Assembly (NCBI GenBank): GCA_011800805.1
Contig: MPNW01001180.1
Coordinates: 24,257-40,570, forward strand
Direction: 5' to 3'
Source of the DNA: Hirudo medicinalis
Lineage: Eukaryota > Annelida > Clitellata > Hirudinida > Hirudinidae
DNA length: 16,314 bases
The number at the start of each line of letters is the position of its first letter. Position 1 is the first letter of the stretch. A program made the translations under genes and the position numbers. The notes below the pieces were generated by a model, which was given only the letters and a program-made list of their open reading frames with translations, was not told the origin of the DNA and made no database searches. This document shows, piece after piece, positions 1 to 10,182 of this stretch.

Positions 1-587
1 GGTCGTCGGGATATTCAGAGGACAAGATCAGAAATCTCCGATCGACTTGTCTGAACGACTGCATGCTGAGGAACATGCACAGATATCGATATCTAGTCGT
101 TGTCGATCACGACGAATTCATCGTCCCGAGAGGAAACATCACCAACTTCCACGACTTGATCAAGGAATCTCTGGCAGCCATAGATGCTAAGGAGGAAGTC
201 ATGTCGATTGGTTTCGTCAACGTCTACTTCTTCAAATCCTTTCCTCCCGATCTTTACAAACCCGTGGACATGAAGACATTGCGATATCGTTTTCGGACAA
301 AACCCCTTTATCCATATGTGGCTTCAAAGTCCATCCTCAAACCAACTTTCTGCTTCAACCTCATGAACCACTACTGCTACGTTCCTCTGCCCCTGTACAT
401 TGGGAAGCTCTCCTATTTTGCACCTGACCATTTGGCCACAAACCAACACTATCGCCTTTGTGGCAAGTTTACCTCCACTCCGACTTGCAACGAACTCCAC
501 GGAGAAAAGACAGCAGACGATTCGATGCTCAGATTCGAAACGGCGCTAATGTCGACGACTAGAAAAGTCCTGTCAGGATTGGTTTAG
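1..587 (+). CDS. Glycosyltransferase family 92 (GT92/DUF23) protein, 3' part of gene
   Basis: The frame is open from the first full codon at base 3 to TAG at 585-587 (194 residues). An internal ATG at 63 is not the true start, because family-like sequence (LNDCMLRNMHRYRYLVVVD) runs through it, so the gene begins upstream of the window or in an upstream exon. The motif VVVDHDEFIVPR (about residues 32-43) matches the GT92 DxDEFI.P metal/nucleotide-sugar site. The later SKSILKP, the NHYCYVP stretch and the HYR motif follow in the family order. GT92 proteins are type II Golgi enzymes; the C. elegans member GALT-1 adds galactose to core fucose of N-glycans. The signal anchor is not visible here, and donor and acceptor cannot be told from sequence. 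The last 20 or so residues (DDSMLRFETAL and on) look like the usual C-terminal helix, so the 3' end appears intact. No strong AATAAA lies close; ATTAAA at 823 or AATAAA at 1243 could serve. Confidence 0.86.
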   Translation, partial: SSGYSEDKIRNLRSTCLNDCMLRNMHRYRYLVVVDHDEFIVPRGNITNFHDLIKESLAAIDAKEEVMSIGFVNVYFFKSFPPDLYKPVDMKTLRYRFRTKPLYPYVASKSILKPTFCFNLMNHYCYVPLPLYIGKLSYFAPDHLATNQHYRLCGKFTSTPTCNELHGEKTADDSMLRFETALMSTTRKVLSGLV

Positions 588-2094
588 TTTTGTGCTATTT
601 CGTTGGCGATTATTATTTCATTTTATGGATTATTCTCTAATTGATTTTAAGAAAATAGTCAGATGAGAGACATGACATGATGAGAGAAAAATACATTTAA
701 GGAGATTAACAAAGGACCTCAAATCAACATTAAGTGCCAATCTTTCTTTTATTTGTGTCAACGCCCATAAACAACTTTAAGTTAAAGTTTTCCATAATTT
801 CTTAACCTTAATTATTAATTGGATTAAATTATTATTTTATTTTATTATTATTTCGTAATTTTATAATTTCAGTTTTTATTACTAACGGATAATATTTTCA
901 GATATTTATTAATAGTCACAATACGTTTCTCTGGCCCATGGGATTGGATTTGTTCACGTTTCCCAACGGAGTTCAAATACTTTTCAAAATCACGACAGAA
1001 ATCAAATTCTGAGTTGATTTTCATTTCCCTTTCTGATGTCCGTGTCTCGAATTGAGCGAGTGAGAGAATAAGTGAACTGGTAAAACCTTTTTGCAATGTT
1101 TTATGACATTTTGTGAATGCTAAAGTTATGAGTTATGATAAAATAGACAAGCTTTGAATGAAAACTTACTGAGTCAGATCACGCCGCAAACATTCAATGT
1201 CACCTTGCCGTATATGTGGCACGATAGGATTACTTCATCCTCAATAAATTAATTTATTCCGTTATTTGTTAATAAATTTTGGTTATTATTTGTAAAAATT
1301 ACATTTTAAAAAACATCTCGAAAATCTGAACTCATTGCTGGGATGAAGATCTGTTAAATGCCTGAAAATATCATGGTCCGATGAATCTTTAAAGTAAAAC
1401 ATTCTTAACAGAATTTATTGAATTTTAAAAGTGAAAAACAAAATTTTGAATTTGAGGTAATTTTATGAACAGGTATAAACTATTAATAACTATAGTTATA
1501 ATAATAATAGTTTTATTGACGTTTTTGATCCTCAATTCTGGAATACAATAGACCCCTCCTTTCCACCATGGGTCCAGCCGGGTTTCTTTTCATACCCCCA
1601 TGAAAACTTCCTTCTTTGAGAACAGCTTCCCTGAGTCTTGAAGTGAGTCTTGAAGTGATCTTGAAGTTCCATCGGACATTAAAATCACATTCGGACTGAC
1701 TAAAGGCACCATTATTAGATATTACTTATGAATATTAGCTGTTCACTTGTTGACAACAGGCACACATTGGCACGATGCAAGAACAACGGCTTGTGTGTGC
1801 TGAATAAACGAGAAGAAGATAAAAAAAACCATAAATTGCATATTTGAGATTTGAAAGAAATAACTGAGAAAGGTGTATTCAGATCTTCAAAACTACCCTT
1901 CACGAGGCTGTCAAGACGTCCAATTGACTGCAAAGAATTTATGTCTTATGGCTCTGCCTACTTCGATATGAATTTTTGGTGTTATTACTTTGTATGATTA
2001 TTATTATTATTATTATATATTGTAATATTATGAATTATAAATGTAATTATGGATTAGTAGTATTATTTTATTTTATTTATAGTCTAACTCGGGT
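588..2094. other. AT-rich intergenic DNA, no gene recognised
   Basis: Downstream of the GT92 stop the sequence is AT-rich with short open frames only. Minus-strand frames at 869-1096 (75 residues) and 1715-1933 (72 residues) lack recognisable domains or repeat-free codon bias and were not called. A small 12-bp direct repeat (GAGTCTTGAAGT, two perfect copies and one with a deletion) lies at 1633-1667. A short ATT run is at about 1996-2016. The 3' untranslated region of the GT92 gene must lie in the first part. Confidence 0.5.
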
Positions 2095-2111
2095 GTTATT
2101 ATTATTATTAA

Positions 2112-2158
<47 letters not shown>
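2095..2158. repeat. (ATT)n microsatellite
   Basis: TTA/ATT units run almost without break, with one ATG-containing interruption near 2111. Read as protein they give poly-Leu on plus and poly-Asn on minus, which explains the open frames across this spot. Confidence 0.95.
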
Positions 2159-2159
<1 letters not shown>

Positions 2160-2721
2160 AATTATGTCTGACGAGAAGTCTTTGGCGAAGTAAACACCAT
2201 AAGCTGTTGCTATTAAAAAATTTATTGCCTTTAGTCCTAATAATCAAATTGAAAACCAATTTAACTAAAATTGTTTGCCACTCCATGATAGTTTGTGAGT
2301 AAAACCTCATCCTTCCACATTTAAGAATGATTCTCTTTGATTTTAATGATCACTTTGGTTATAACCATCCTACAACCACTGCAACTGACCATTTTTCCCA
2401 AAGTAGCTTTGATTGGATCCGTTTTCGTTGACCTGGTCCATTGCATCCGATGGTGTCCCGTGCCAGAGTATCATTTCCATCTGCTTGCCTCCAAGAGACG
2501 TTTCCATGGCAGACCTCATGGCTTGGCATATCTTAAACAATTAAGGGTTGTCTATTCTCTCGATCTACATATTCACACAACAGTTTGTCTCAGGATTACT
2601 TCAGATTTTTTAAAACGGCTTAAACGGCCAGTCAAATTCATTTTTGTAATACTATAACTAATTTTATTATTTACATCAAATTCATCCAGATACTCGCCCT
2701 CAAAGAACTGGGGGATTAAGA

Positions 2722-2803
2722 CGTTGATACCGCAACGAGAATCGAACCCGTGCTGCCATCGCGAGAGACAAAGTCTCAAATATCAGACCAACGCCCCTCA
2801 GTT
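2722..2803 (-). mobile_element. tRNA-like fragment, probable SINE relic
   Basis: On the minus strand, 2751-2735 forms a canonical T arm: a 5-bp stem ACGGG/CTCGT around a seven-base loop TTCGATT, which includes the RNA polymerase III B-box core GGTTCGATTC. Upstream (toward 2803) is a possible D-arm/A-box region around GCGTTGGTCTGA and a weak anticodon-like arm. The expected acceptor stem does not pair, so this is not a working tRNA gene. A tRNA-derived SINE head or a decayed tRNA pseudogene is the best reading. Its outer limits are uncertain. Confidence 0.45.
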
Positions 2804-3837
2804 TCAGTAGCTCTCCAGTTTAAAGTTGGTATACGATTTAGGAAAAGGTGGAAGGATGGAAAACTTGAAAATTGAAGATGGCAAAGTTGACCTAAGAATG
2901 GCAGAGAGAATGACGTGTGCCAATTTCAAGTAGCTACCGTTCACCGTTTGGGAGGAGTTCTTCAGACAAACATACACGCTCAATTTCTGTTTTATATTAC
3001 GGAATGATTAGCTTAAATTTTTTTCATTTTATTTATGAGAAATTCGTAAGTGAACAAAATAAATAAAATGAATAAGTGAATATTTAAAAAAAATGTATTA
3101 AACAACATTTAAATATTCCGGTCAAACCAAATATTGTCTCAAAACATGTTTTAAAAAACTACAATGTCATATTATCTTAAGAGCGAAGATATTCTTTGAA
3201 CTGCAGGCAGTGGCATTTAGCGAACAATAAGTAAATTACTAATTAATTGCGATACAAACAAAAATTAGAAGCCCCAATTTAACCGAGAAAGTTATGATAA
3301 TGCCGAAACTAATTCAATAATTCGGTCAAAATTGAATTTAATAATTTTAACATATATATGTCAAATACGCCCGTGAAGTTCCCTGAAGATAATTATTTAT
3401 TATTATAGATCTTATTTTAAAAGTAAGATGCTGTTGTCTGAAGATTACTTTTTAGTCAACCGATTTGAAATTAAATTTGTAGTCCTTTGGAATCGATAAA
3501 ATATCTTTATCGGGTAATTGTTAATTAGTTTTTTTCGTGTTGTAATTAAACGTACTAAAATCGTTTAGAGCGTGATCAATTTAGTTTGTCTAGATTTATT
3601 TATTTGCCATTGAAACTGGACCAACTCTTACGAGCCTAAATCGGGCAAATAATATTTTTCAATAAATTTTAATTATTAAAATAAATAAATGATTTATTTT
3701 CATACATTAAACATTTAAAAATATTAAACATTCATTTCAATCGTACCAGGATTCCATATCTTTGGAGTTTGTTTTGGTTCTATCGTGGCCGTGATAAGCT
3801 TCATCAAAATCGTAAAAATTAATATCCTTTCATAACA
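2804..3837. other. Intergenic DNA upstream of NOSIP
   Basis: This is AT-rich sequence with no long open frame and no recognised element. It should contain the NOSIP promoter and 5' untranslated region, but no clear TATA box or initiator could be picked out. An in-frame TAA at 3820-3822 lies 18 bases before the NOSIP ATG and supports that start. Confidence 0.5.
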
Positions 3838-6401
3838 ATGCCGAGACACGCCCGTAACAGTACCGCTGGTACGGTGTACACTTATCATGAGAAGAAAAAG
3901 GATTCAAAACAATGTGGATACGGAACTGTTGAGATGAGGCTCGCCAAGGATTCCATTAAAGTAAATATTTCCACACATTAAAACTCTGAATATTTTGCTA
4001 TACTTGCAATATCGTGTTTTGTTTTGTTTTCTGAACATAGATTTATTTTAAAAATTAAATCCTAAGGCAGCATAACAGTGAATGTTATTTTGAACTTGTT
4101 AACAAAATAAATTTATTTCGTGTAGCCCTTTGATTGCTGTTGCCTGACATTGCAGCCTTGCGACAAACCTGTTGTGACGTAAGTCATCTTCATCTGTTTT
4201 CAGAACAACTTCATTTTCCAACGAATTGCTTCTTAAAACACACCTTGATTCTGATGATGCATACTTTTGAATTTTTCACAATTTCGTATGTTAAAGATTT
4301 CTAAAAATCCATCGAAATCAAATAAAACCTAAGTTGATGTCGCCGACAGATCGGACGGATATTTGTACGACAAGGAAGCAATCATCAAGTGCATGCTGGA
4401 GCAGAAGAGAGAGTTTGCCAGGAAGATGAAGGCCTATGAAAATGAGAAGCTGAAAAAAGTGGTCGGTTGAATAATTTCAGAATGATTAAATTGCAAGTTT
4501 TATCTTGAAATTCATTTTTAAGCATTTAAATCTTATTATTAAGTCATTTTAACAAATAACAACTCATGGCCGAAGAGCTCGTGAATCTGGCATAGTGGCA
4601 TGCAAAGTGGAGTGAACTTGTGGTTGCTCGCACAAACTATCAGGGAATAATCCCAAGAAAATCTGTAGCACATCCGACCAATGATGATGATGATGATGAT
4701 CAATTTAGACATTCCATGTTCTTTAAAAATAAGTCCGTCAGCCTGAAATCTTTCTGTACAATTGTTATGCTAATTTATGTGCATAAATATTTCCAGAAAG
4801 AGGCAGAGAGGGAGGAGCAAGCCAAGAAGGAGGAGCTAATAAAGAAATTCTTCGACAACAACCCCTCCTCCTCGTCGTCGTCGTCCTCCCCTAAGACGGA
4901 CTGCGACAGCATCTCGAACATGGCCAACGGTCGCGACAAAGAACTCCCCAGTTTCTGGCTGCCCTCGCTCACCCCGAGTTCGAAGCCCACGGAACTCACG
5001 AAACCAGTGAGCGTCGATGTCGTTCATTGTCGTTGCAGTTGAAATGATATTATTGATTACTGGGTACTGATAGTAGTAGCTGATGGCTTAGATCCTGCGA
5101 TGCATTGGATGTTGTCAGACCGAACGAATGAACGAATTAATGCACCGTCAGGATCGGATGTCATTCTCGGCTATAATAATATAATAATAATTATTTCTAA
5201 ATTTATCCGCCGGCAGGATGAGGTCGTCAGATGCCCCATGAGCGGTCGACCGTTGAAACTCAAGGACCTGACGGAAGTCAAATTCACGCCGATCAACGAC
5301 GCAGACGACAGCAGGTCTCTCATCGCCAAGGAGGTGAAATAATTTTTTACCTATTGTCACAAATTATTTGTAATAAAATGATAACATGATAATTCATTTC
5401 CATTTTTTATGTTGACTACAATCGACATCTTTCTTGATGCAAGTCGATTCCAGAATTTGTATTTAAATCTCTTGAGGAATTGATAATTATTATGTTATAA
5501 TTGTTAAGTATTACATGTTATAATCATATGTTATCAGCGTTAACAATTACGATAGTGATGAATTCAATTAATAATGGTTAATTAACACTTTATTATTTTC
5601 ACAGGTTAGGTACGTATGTCCCGTCACAAACGACATCCTGGGGAATTCCATACCTTGTGCCGTACTGAGGACGTCGTGAGTTTCCAGTTTCTGTTGTTTT
5701 CCAGACCTGCAATCCAACGTTAAATGTTTAACATTAAAAAGATTTCAGATTCACTAACAATTACTTGTTGTTGATGTCATTGTTTGACATTCTGGATTAA
5801 AGTAGTGTTTTGTTTTCGTCGAAAGTTAATTCGTGCGATCTCTTTTCGTCGCAGAGGTTCCGTCGTGACTTTGGAGTGCATCGAGAAGGTCATCCGGAAG
5901 GACATGATCGACCCGACGAACGGAAAGAAGATGAAGGAGAAAGACATCATCACGCTGCAGAGGGCAAGTCGACGACATCTTTTCATTATCGTCGTGCAAA
6001 TTTATATTTAGCCGATCTTGCGAGTCGTCGTCGGATATCGAGACGTTCCGACGGCCCAGTTCCGACCATTTATATAGCGCCACTTTCTGAGGGAGGGCAG
6101 GCCATGGCAGTATGGGGTGGGGTGCAAACAACCCTCATAGCGATCGTTGCATTTGCCGTCGCAAAGCAGGAATGAAACCCTCCGAACTAACTTAGAAGAA
6201 ATGATTTTCACAAAAATTATTAAATTAATAAATAATAATAGTCACTATATTACATTTTATTGTCGTTATTATTCGGCATTTAATTTTATTTCTGCTGTTT
6301 ATTTTCACCGTGTCGTTTTGTCTCCACAGGGATCTGTCGGGTTTGCGGCATCGGGAGTCGACCTTAAGGCTTCCAAGGAGGGGGCCGTCATGACTGCATG
6401 A
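3838..6401 (+). CDS. NOSIP: NOSIP: nitric oxide synthase-interacting protein, split U-box E3 ubiquitin ligase, 8 exons
   Basis: Exons: 3838-3960, 4126-4178, 4350-4458, 4797-5006, 5217-5333, 5605-5675, 5855-5963 and 6330-6401; 864 coding bases, 287 residues (human about 301). Residues 1-41 start MPRHARNSTAGTVYTYHEKK, the conserved NOSIP N terminus. Residues 42-95 hold the first U-box half (FDCCCLTLQPCDKPVVTSDGY). Residues 96-126 are a charged helix plus eight serines. LPSFWLPSLTP is the conserved linker motif, CPMSGRPLKLKDL follows, and RYVCPVTNDIL to VTLECIEKVIRKDMIDP is the second U-box half. The end, GFAASGVDLKASKEGAVMTA, matches the family C terminus. Known relatives bind nitric oxide synthases, ubiquitinate targets and sit in the activated spliceosome. 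The start is supported by an in-frame stop at 3820. All introns are GT-AG except the last, which is GC-AG. The exon 3 end is uncertain by one codon (4458 or 4461). It appears intact. Confidence 0.95.
5964..5969 (+). promoter_or_regulatory. Non-canonical GC 5' splice site of NOSIP intron 7
   Basis: The exon ends CAG AGG and the intron begins GCAAGT, the strong consensus for the minor class of GC-AG introns, which are removed by the ordinary U2 spliceosome. The acceptor is TCTCCACAG at 6321-6329. Joining here keeps the frame and gives LQR-GSVGFA, matching the family sequence LQRGGTGFA. No nearby GT donor restores this protein. Reading into the intron instead hits TAG at 6009-6011. Confidence 0.85.
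6065..6180 (-). mobile_element. SINE-like dispersed repeat, copy 1 (inside NOSIP intron 7)
   Basis: This segment aligns along its length with 10183-10292. Both begin on plus with ACCATTTATATAGCGCC, share a middle TGAGGG or CGAGGG, and end with GTTGCATT, a CCG.CGCA block and ACCC. Read on minus, it has a degraded tRNA-like head (GGCAAATGCAAC, then GGGTTGTTTGCACCCC where the B box should be) and a tail ending GGCGCTATATAAATGG. This copy is more decayed than copy 2 at the B box. No target-site duplication was resolved. Confidence 0.65.
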
Positions 6402-6439
6402 AACACTTGCCATCAGGGACTAATTTACTTGAATGAGCA

Positions 6440-6526
6440 TTTATTATTATTATTATTACTTTCGTTACGTTATTATTATTGTTGTTTTCGTTAAAATTAT
6501 TATTATTATTATTATCATCATCGTTT
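6440..6526. repeat. (ATT)n microsatellites in the NOSIP 3' untranslated region
   Basis: Three ATT runs (about 6440-6458, 6470-6483 and 6497-6516) follow the NOSIP stop and precede the likely polyadenylation signal, so they are probably transcribed into the mRNA 3' end. Confidence 0.85.
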
Positions 6527-6564
6527 TTTTGGACAGTTGAGACAAGTGGTCAAATCGAATATCA

Positions 6565-6570
6565 AATAAA
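6565..6570 (+). promoter_or_regulatory. Likely NOSIP polyadenylation signal
   Basis: AATAAA lies 164 bases after the NOSIP stop and is followed at about 6590-6604 by a T-rich stretch ending in TGTAAATG, as expected for a cleavage region. A second AATAAA at 6842 is a less likely alternative. Confidence 0.6.
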
Positions 6571-7675
6571 ATCTCTTGACTCAAATTTTGTACTTTTTTT
6601 TGTAAATGCTGTACTTATTAGGACAGCATTGTGAAGTCCTGATGAGAGACTGAAAATGATTGTTTTAATGTTTGATAGTTTGCCTGGTTCACATTATTAA
6701 AGATTAGCAGACGGATTTTTAAGGAATATGTGATACTGTTCATCACATGACGAGTTGAAGTGGTCGCAGAAGGATGTACGAGGTTGCAAGACTTCACTGT
6801 TGTGCAATTTGTCACTTTATGTCTTAGTAATTTCCCGCTAGAATAAACATCAACCTCCTTATCTCAAGTCCAACAAACAGGAAACAAGGCATCTTTAATT
6901 TAACTTAAGTGAAAAACCAAACAATTACTTAAATAACCGAAATGGAAAAATAGCATGGAAGAATTTCTGTCGAACGATCCTCCGCGGATATTCTCTCGAG
7001 TAGAAAGCAATCGGTCGTCCTTACTCGTCTGCCATAAATCAAAGATTAAAAGAAAACGCACCCACTCATCCACCCTTGGCTGGATTGATCCCGTGAGACT
7101 GGCGGGGGAATTAGTGAATGTTTAACATTTTTCCAAAACCTGGAATATAAATCATACTTTTAAGTGAAAGGCCCTTATCGGATTTTCAACTTAGCGAGGC
7201 TTTTGAAGGAATTCAAAAGATGCATTGAGCTCGGGAAATGAAAGGCGCGAAATTAAATTATAAGTAATTATTCGTGAGGCGTAATAATTTATTGAGGAAG
7301 TTGGGCGCGTGATTTGTACGAGTAGCATTTTGAGATTTCGCCAGAGCATCAAAAACGATGAAAATGGCTGAATCTAGGAAAATACTTGACTTCTTTTTTT
7401 AAATCTGTTTTTCAACACTCTCAACTTGCACTTAAATTTGATTTAAATCATCTCGAATGTTTTAAACACCAATTTCAAGAAAATTAACAACAAAAACAAA
7501 GAGAATTAAAATCCTCGCTCTGAAACCACGAACCCAGAACCATCCATAGCCACCCAGAACCACCCAGAACCATCTACATCCATCGTCCCAAACTGAAGAG
7601 TTCTAATGGTCAGCAGGAAACATCTGAACGTACTTCAGGGACACCTCGGACAAACGAGGTCCATTCTTTCTTGAT
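6571..7675. other. Intergenic DNA with a possible regulatory patch
   Basis: No gene was recognised. About 6960-7380 is non-repetitive and less AT-rich than its flanks. It contains CCATAAA (7032-7038, posterior Hox/Cdx-like) directly joined to ATCAAAG (7038-7044, TCF/LEF-like), and GGCGCGAAA (7244-7252, E2F-like). Single motif matches like these are common by chance. A short CCCAGAACCA direct repeat lies at about 7530-7574. Confidence 0.35.
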
Positions 7676-7678
7676 GGA

Positions 7679-7875
7679 TTACGACCACTTATCGACAGTA
7701 AACAAAGCATAATCTTTCTTGGAATTAAGCAATAAACACAAACGTTTTGTTTCAAAAATTATCTCGAAAACCATCTTAATGTAAATCAGACTATTTCCAC
7801 AACCGAGCGCCACGAAAATCACCAGGACAACAAGGGCAACGACAATCGCAGAGAAAGTCGATCCCTCATCGCTTC
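7679..7875 (-). CDS. Possible membrane-spanning exon of an unidentified gene
   Basis: On the minus strand a good 3' splice acceptor (CATTTTTCCAG, ending at 7876) is followed by an open frame starting at 7875. It encodes SDEGSTFSAIVVALVVLVIF and continues VALGCGNS, a clear hydrophobic segment of about 20 residues with acidic residues before it. The frame runs on through a less coding-like stretch to a stop at 7679-7681. Either this is a final exon with a cytoplasmic tail of about 45 residues, or the exon ends earlier, for example near 7790. The GC content of the hydrophobic part exceeds that of its surroundings. No partner exons were found and the protein family is not recognised. Confidence 0.22.
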
Positions 7876-8129
7876 CTGGAAAAATGTTTGTCCAGCCAAG
7901 TGTTGACATCCTTGGAAAACTGAACTGGAGCCGCGCGCCATAGAATTCCATTGACACAATTGCTTCGTGGACAAGCCGCTAATGGAGTATTATTGTAAGT
8001 CTGGAATGGAAGTTTGCTGTTGGATTGGAGATGTAGGCGCCTTGCGAGCCTTGTTTTGAGGCGACAATTAAATGTTGTTATTATTTTTATTAAATTATTA
8101 AAGCAAAAATATATTAATTAAGAGAATAC

Positions 8130-8201
8130 CATCATCACCATCATCATCATCATCGTCGTCGTCGTCGTCGTCGTCGTCATCATCATCATCATCATCATCA
8201 T
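8130..8201. repeat. Compound (CAT)n/(CGT)n microsatellite
   Basis: CAT units (8130-8153) change to a block of CGT units (about 8154-8178) and back to CAT (about 8179-8201), then run into ATT. The variants differ only by a transition at the CpG position. Confidence 0.95.
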
Positions 8202-9290
8202 TATTATAATATCTTGTTTCACCCTTAGACAGTAACTCCACTGAAACCATTTCCAGCATCAATTCTCATCTTTAGATCAGCAATTCCATCCCGATGGCAC
8301 TCAACGCCTTTCGACGACCAATAAAAAGATCCTCCATTGGAAATATGAGAACTTACCCCCATCCCTTTAAAACCACTACCCTTGATTCGGACTATTAGTG
8401 GAATCAGGGCGCTCCAGGGCTCAAATCATGAAGGTGTTTAAAGTCGGGTCTAATGACCATTTTACGATCTGAAATGTTCCTCTTGACTGTCGTACGCTAG
8501 GACGAAAAGGGGCTTGATAGGGCCTTGATAAACAGCCCCTAATGGTGCCTTTTAGGGGCTCGGAACACGCTCGTCAGGGCATCGTTAAAGGTTTTCCGGT
8601 CAGAATTACTGCAGGTTTGCACCATTTGCATTCTAAGATCTCGAGGGGGGATGGCAGATCCGAGCACGAAATTTCAACAGACTTTGCAACAGGTGGACAG
8701 GTAAAGGTGCGAAGCCCTCGCGAGTCCTTGAATGAGGGGCGTCGTCAGAGGGCAGTGAGGATTTATTGGGGCACTTTCAAAGATGCTTGAACAAGCGGTG
8801 AACTAGTGCTGACTTATTTCAATTTTAAGTGAGTTTTGAATCCAATTATTATTTTTACTCTCCTTTTTTTTTTTTACGAGGCAGTTAATAAAACTTTAAT
8901 ATTAAAAATTCATTCAGTTTATTACGAAATTATTCCCGCAATATCGGCCATTTTTCTCAGTTTATGGCGAGCATTTTTTTCAATTAGAGCCAAAAACGTC
9001 AGGAAGGCCACGGGGGGATTTCGGCGGAGGAGGGCACCAAGCCCTGGTCACTCAACGCTCCCATCTGACGTCGGGTGGTATTTTAGAGGTGATAAAAGCA
9101 AATCGAGCGCTAAGAATGCGCTAAGAACCTCGGAGTTTCGGAAGTTTGCGCCAAGTTTTCTAAGCGCCAACCTCGTGAGAATGAAGCAAATGTTTGTTTT
9201 ATCGTCCGAGTTGTTTCGATTTTTTTGCCGCCGACATTAAATTAAGCTTACCATCGTCTGCTCTCAACATGCGCTCAGGTTTTCCATGAA
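8202..9290. other. Non-repetitive, GC-richer intergenic block
   Basis: Open frames at 8542-8790 and 8836-9240 have no recognisable domain and are poorly supported as genes. The block holds a perfect octamer ATTTGCAT (8624-8631, the POU/Oct site), a 9-bp hairpin (8534-8560) and a GC-rich stretch at about 9000-9190. It stands out from the microsatellite-rich flanks as complex sequence and could be regulatory or an old transposon relic. No homology was recognised. Confidence 0.3.
8534..8560. repeat. Perfect 9-bp hairpin
   Basis: AGCCCCTAA (8534-8542) and TTAGGGGCT (8552-8560) are exact reverse complements around a 9-base loop. A third half-copy, AGGGGCTTG, lies just upstream near 8508. No T-run follows, and its role is unknown. 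Confidence 0.7.
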
Positions 9291-9342
9291 AAATAAAAAT
9301 AAAAATAAATAAAAAAAAAGGAAGAAAAGAAAAGAAATCTGC
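9290..9342. repeat. A-rich tract
   Basis: AAAAAT units grade into a pure A run and then AAGAAA units. It could be the tail of a decayed retroelement, but no body was recognised next to it. Confidence 0.6.
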
Positions 9343-9517
9343 TTTTATTTGAAAGTTGTGTGCTTCATTGCAGTGAAAAGGTCCTGAAAAGGTTGCCAAG
9401 AATTAATATAAATTATTTTAAAATGGTCATAAAAATCATTTATTTATGTTCAATAATTAACGATCAGATTGTTGCAAACGATTACATTAATGATTGTTGT
9501 CATTAGAAGAAGAACAT

Positions 9518-9657
9518 CAAAACAACAACAACAACAACAGCAACTCAACTCGACTCATCTTATTCGTTCAACAACAACACATACAACGACAATAAGCAGA
9601 GCAACGCAATCAAAGCAACAACAGTACAATCAGTGCAGTAACAACAACAACAACAAC
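9518..9657. repeat. Interrupted (CAA)n microsatellite region
   Basis: CAA runs at 9518-9544, about 9571-9600 and 9618-9657 are separated by CAA-like degenerate sequence. The frames across it read as poly-Gln or poly-Asn and are repeat artefacts. Confidence 0.85.
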
Positions 9658-9768
9658 CCAATCAGTATCGATAATGCAACAACAGCCACTCCAACAGCGA
9701 CTCTCAACTAAAACGAAATACTCTCCTGTGAGTGACGAAATAGCAACCCAACACGGAGGTCGTGTCCT

Positions 9769-9836
9769 GTCGTCGTCGTCGTTGTCGTTGTCGTTGTCGT
9801 CGTCGTCGTTGTCGTTGTCGTCGTCGTTGTTGTTGC
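9769..9836. repeat. Compound (TCG)n/(TTG)n microsatellite
   Basis: TCG and TTG units alternate in short blocks (for example TCGTTGTCGTTGTCG). The variation is C to T at CpG, this time on the plus strand. Frames in all directions stay open through it (Ser-, Arg- and Asp-rich), so none was called. Confidence 0.92.
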
Positions 9837-10182
9837 TCGTCACACGAGAGTTTCATAACAACGCTAATGAAGTTCTCAGCCAACAGACCTTTCCAAAAAC
9901 TCTTTCCACACACAAGCGCGTGTGCTTCATGTTCCAGGGGAAAAAAATTGTTGCCAGCAACAATATTGTTGCATGATTTTCGTTTTGTTTTTTTTTTGTT
10001 TTTGTTTTTTATTGGTAATAAATGGTTAACAAAATAATTTATTTATTCAATAATACACGAACTATTTATCACTTCTGGGAATCGACACGAACGAATTCAT
10101 AATTCATGAACTTTTTTGTATTTCTGACCTTTTGAGTGCCTTATGTATCCGAATGGAATGTGAAGGCACTTTCAATCGATCT

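Noticed and set aside
869..1096. Minus-strand frame of 75 residues with a mixed, protein-like composition
   Set aside because: No recognisable domain, no supporting splice or promoter signals, and length is within chance expectation.
2722..2803. Functional tRNA gene on the minus strand
   Set aside because: The T arm is good but the acceptor stem does not pair and the anticodon arm is poor, so a SINE or pseudogene is more likely.
4620..5042. Single-exon gene of 140 residues
   Set aside because: The first 59 residues are intron 3 sequence and the last 12 are intron 4; only 4797-5006 is NOSIP exon 4.
5810..6175. 121-residue frame overlapping NOSIP exon 7
   Set aside because: It is a different frame of exon 7 plus intron 7 and a SINE; the spliced NOSIP frame explains the conserved sequence.
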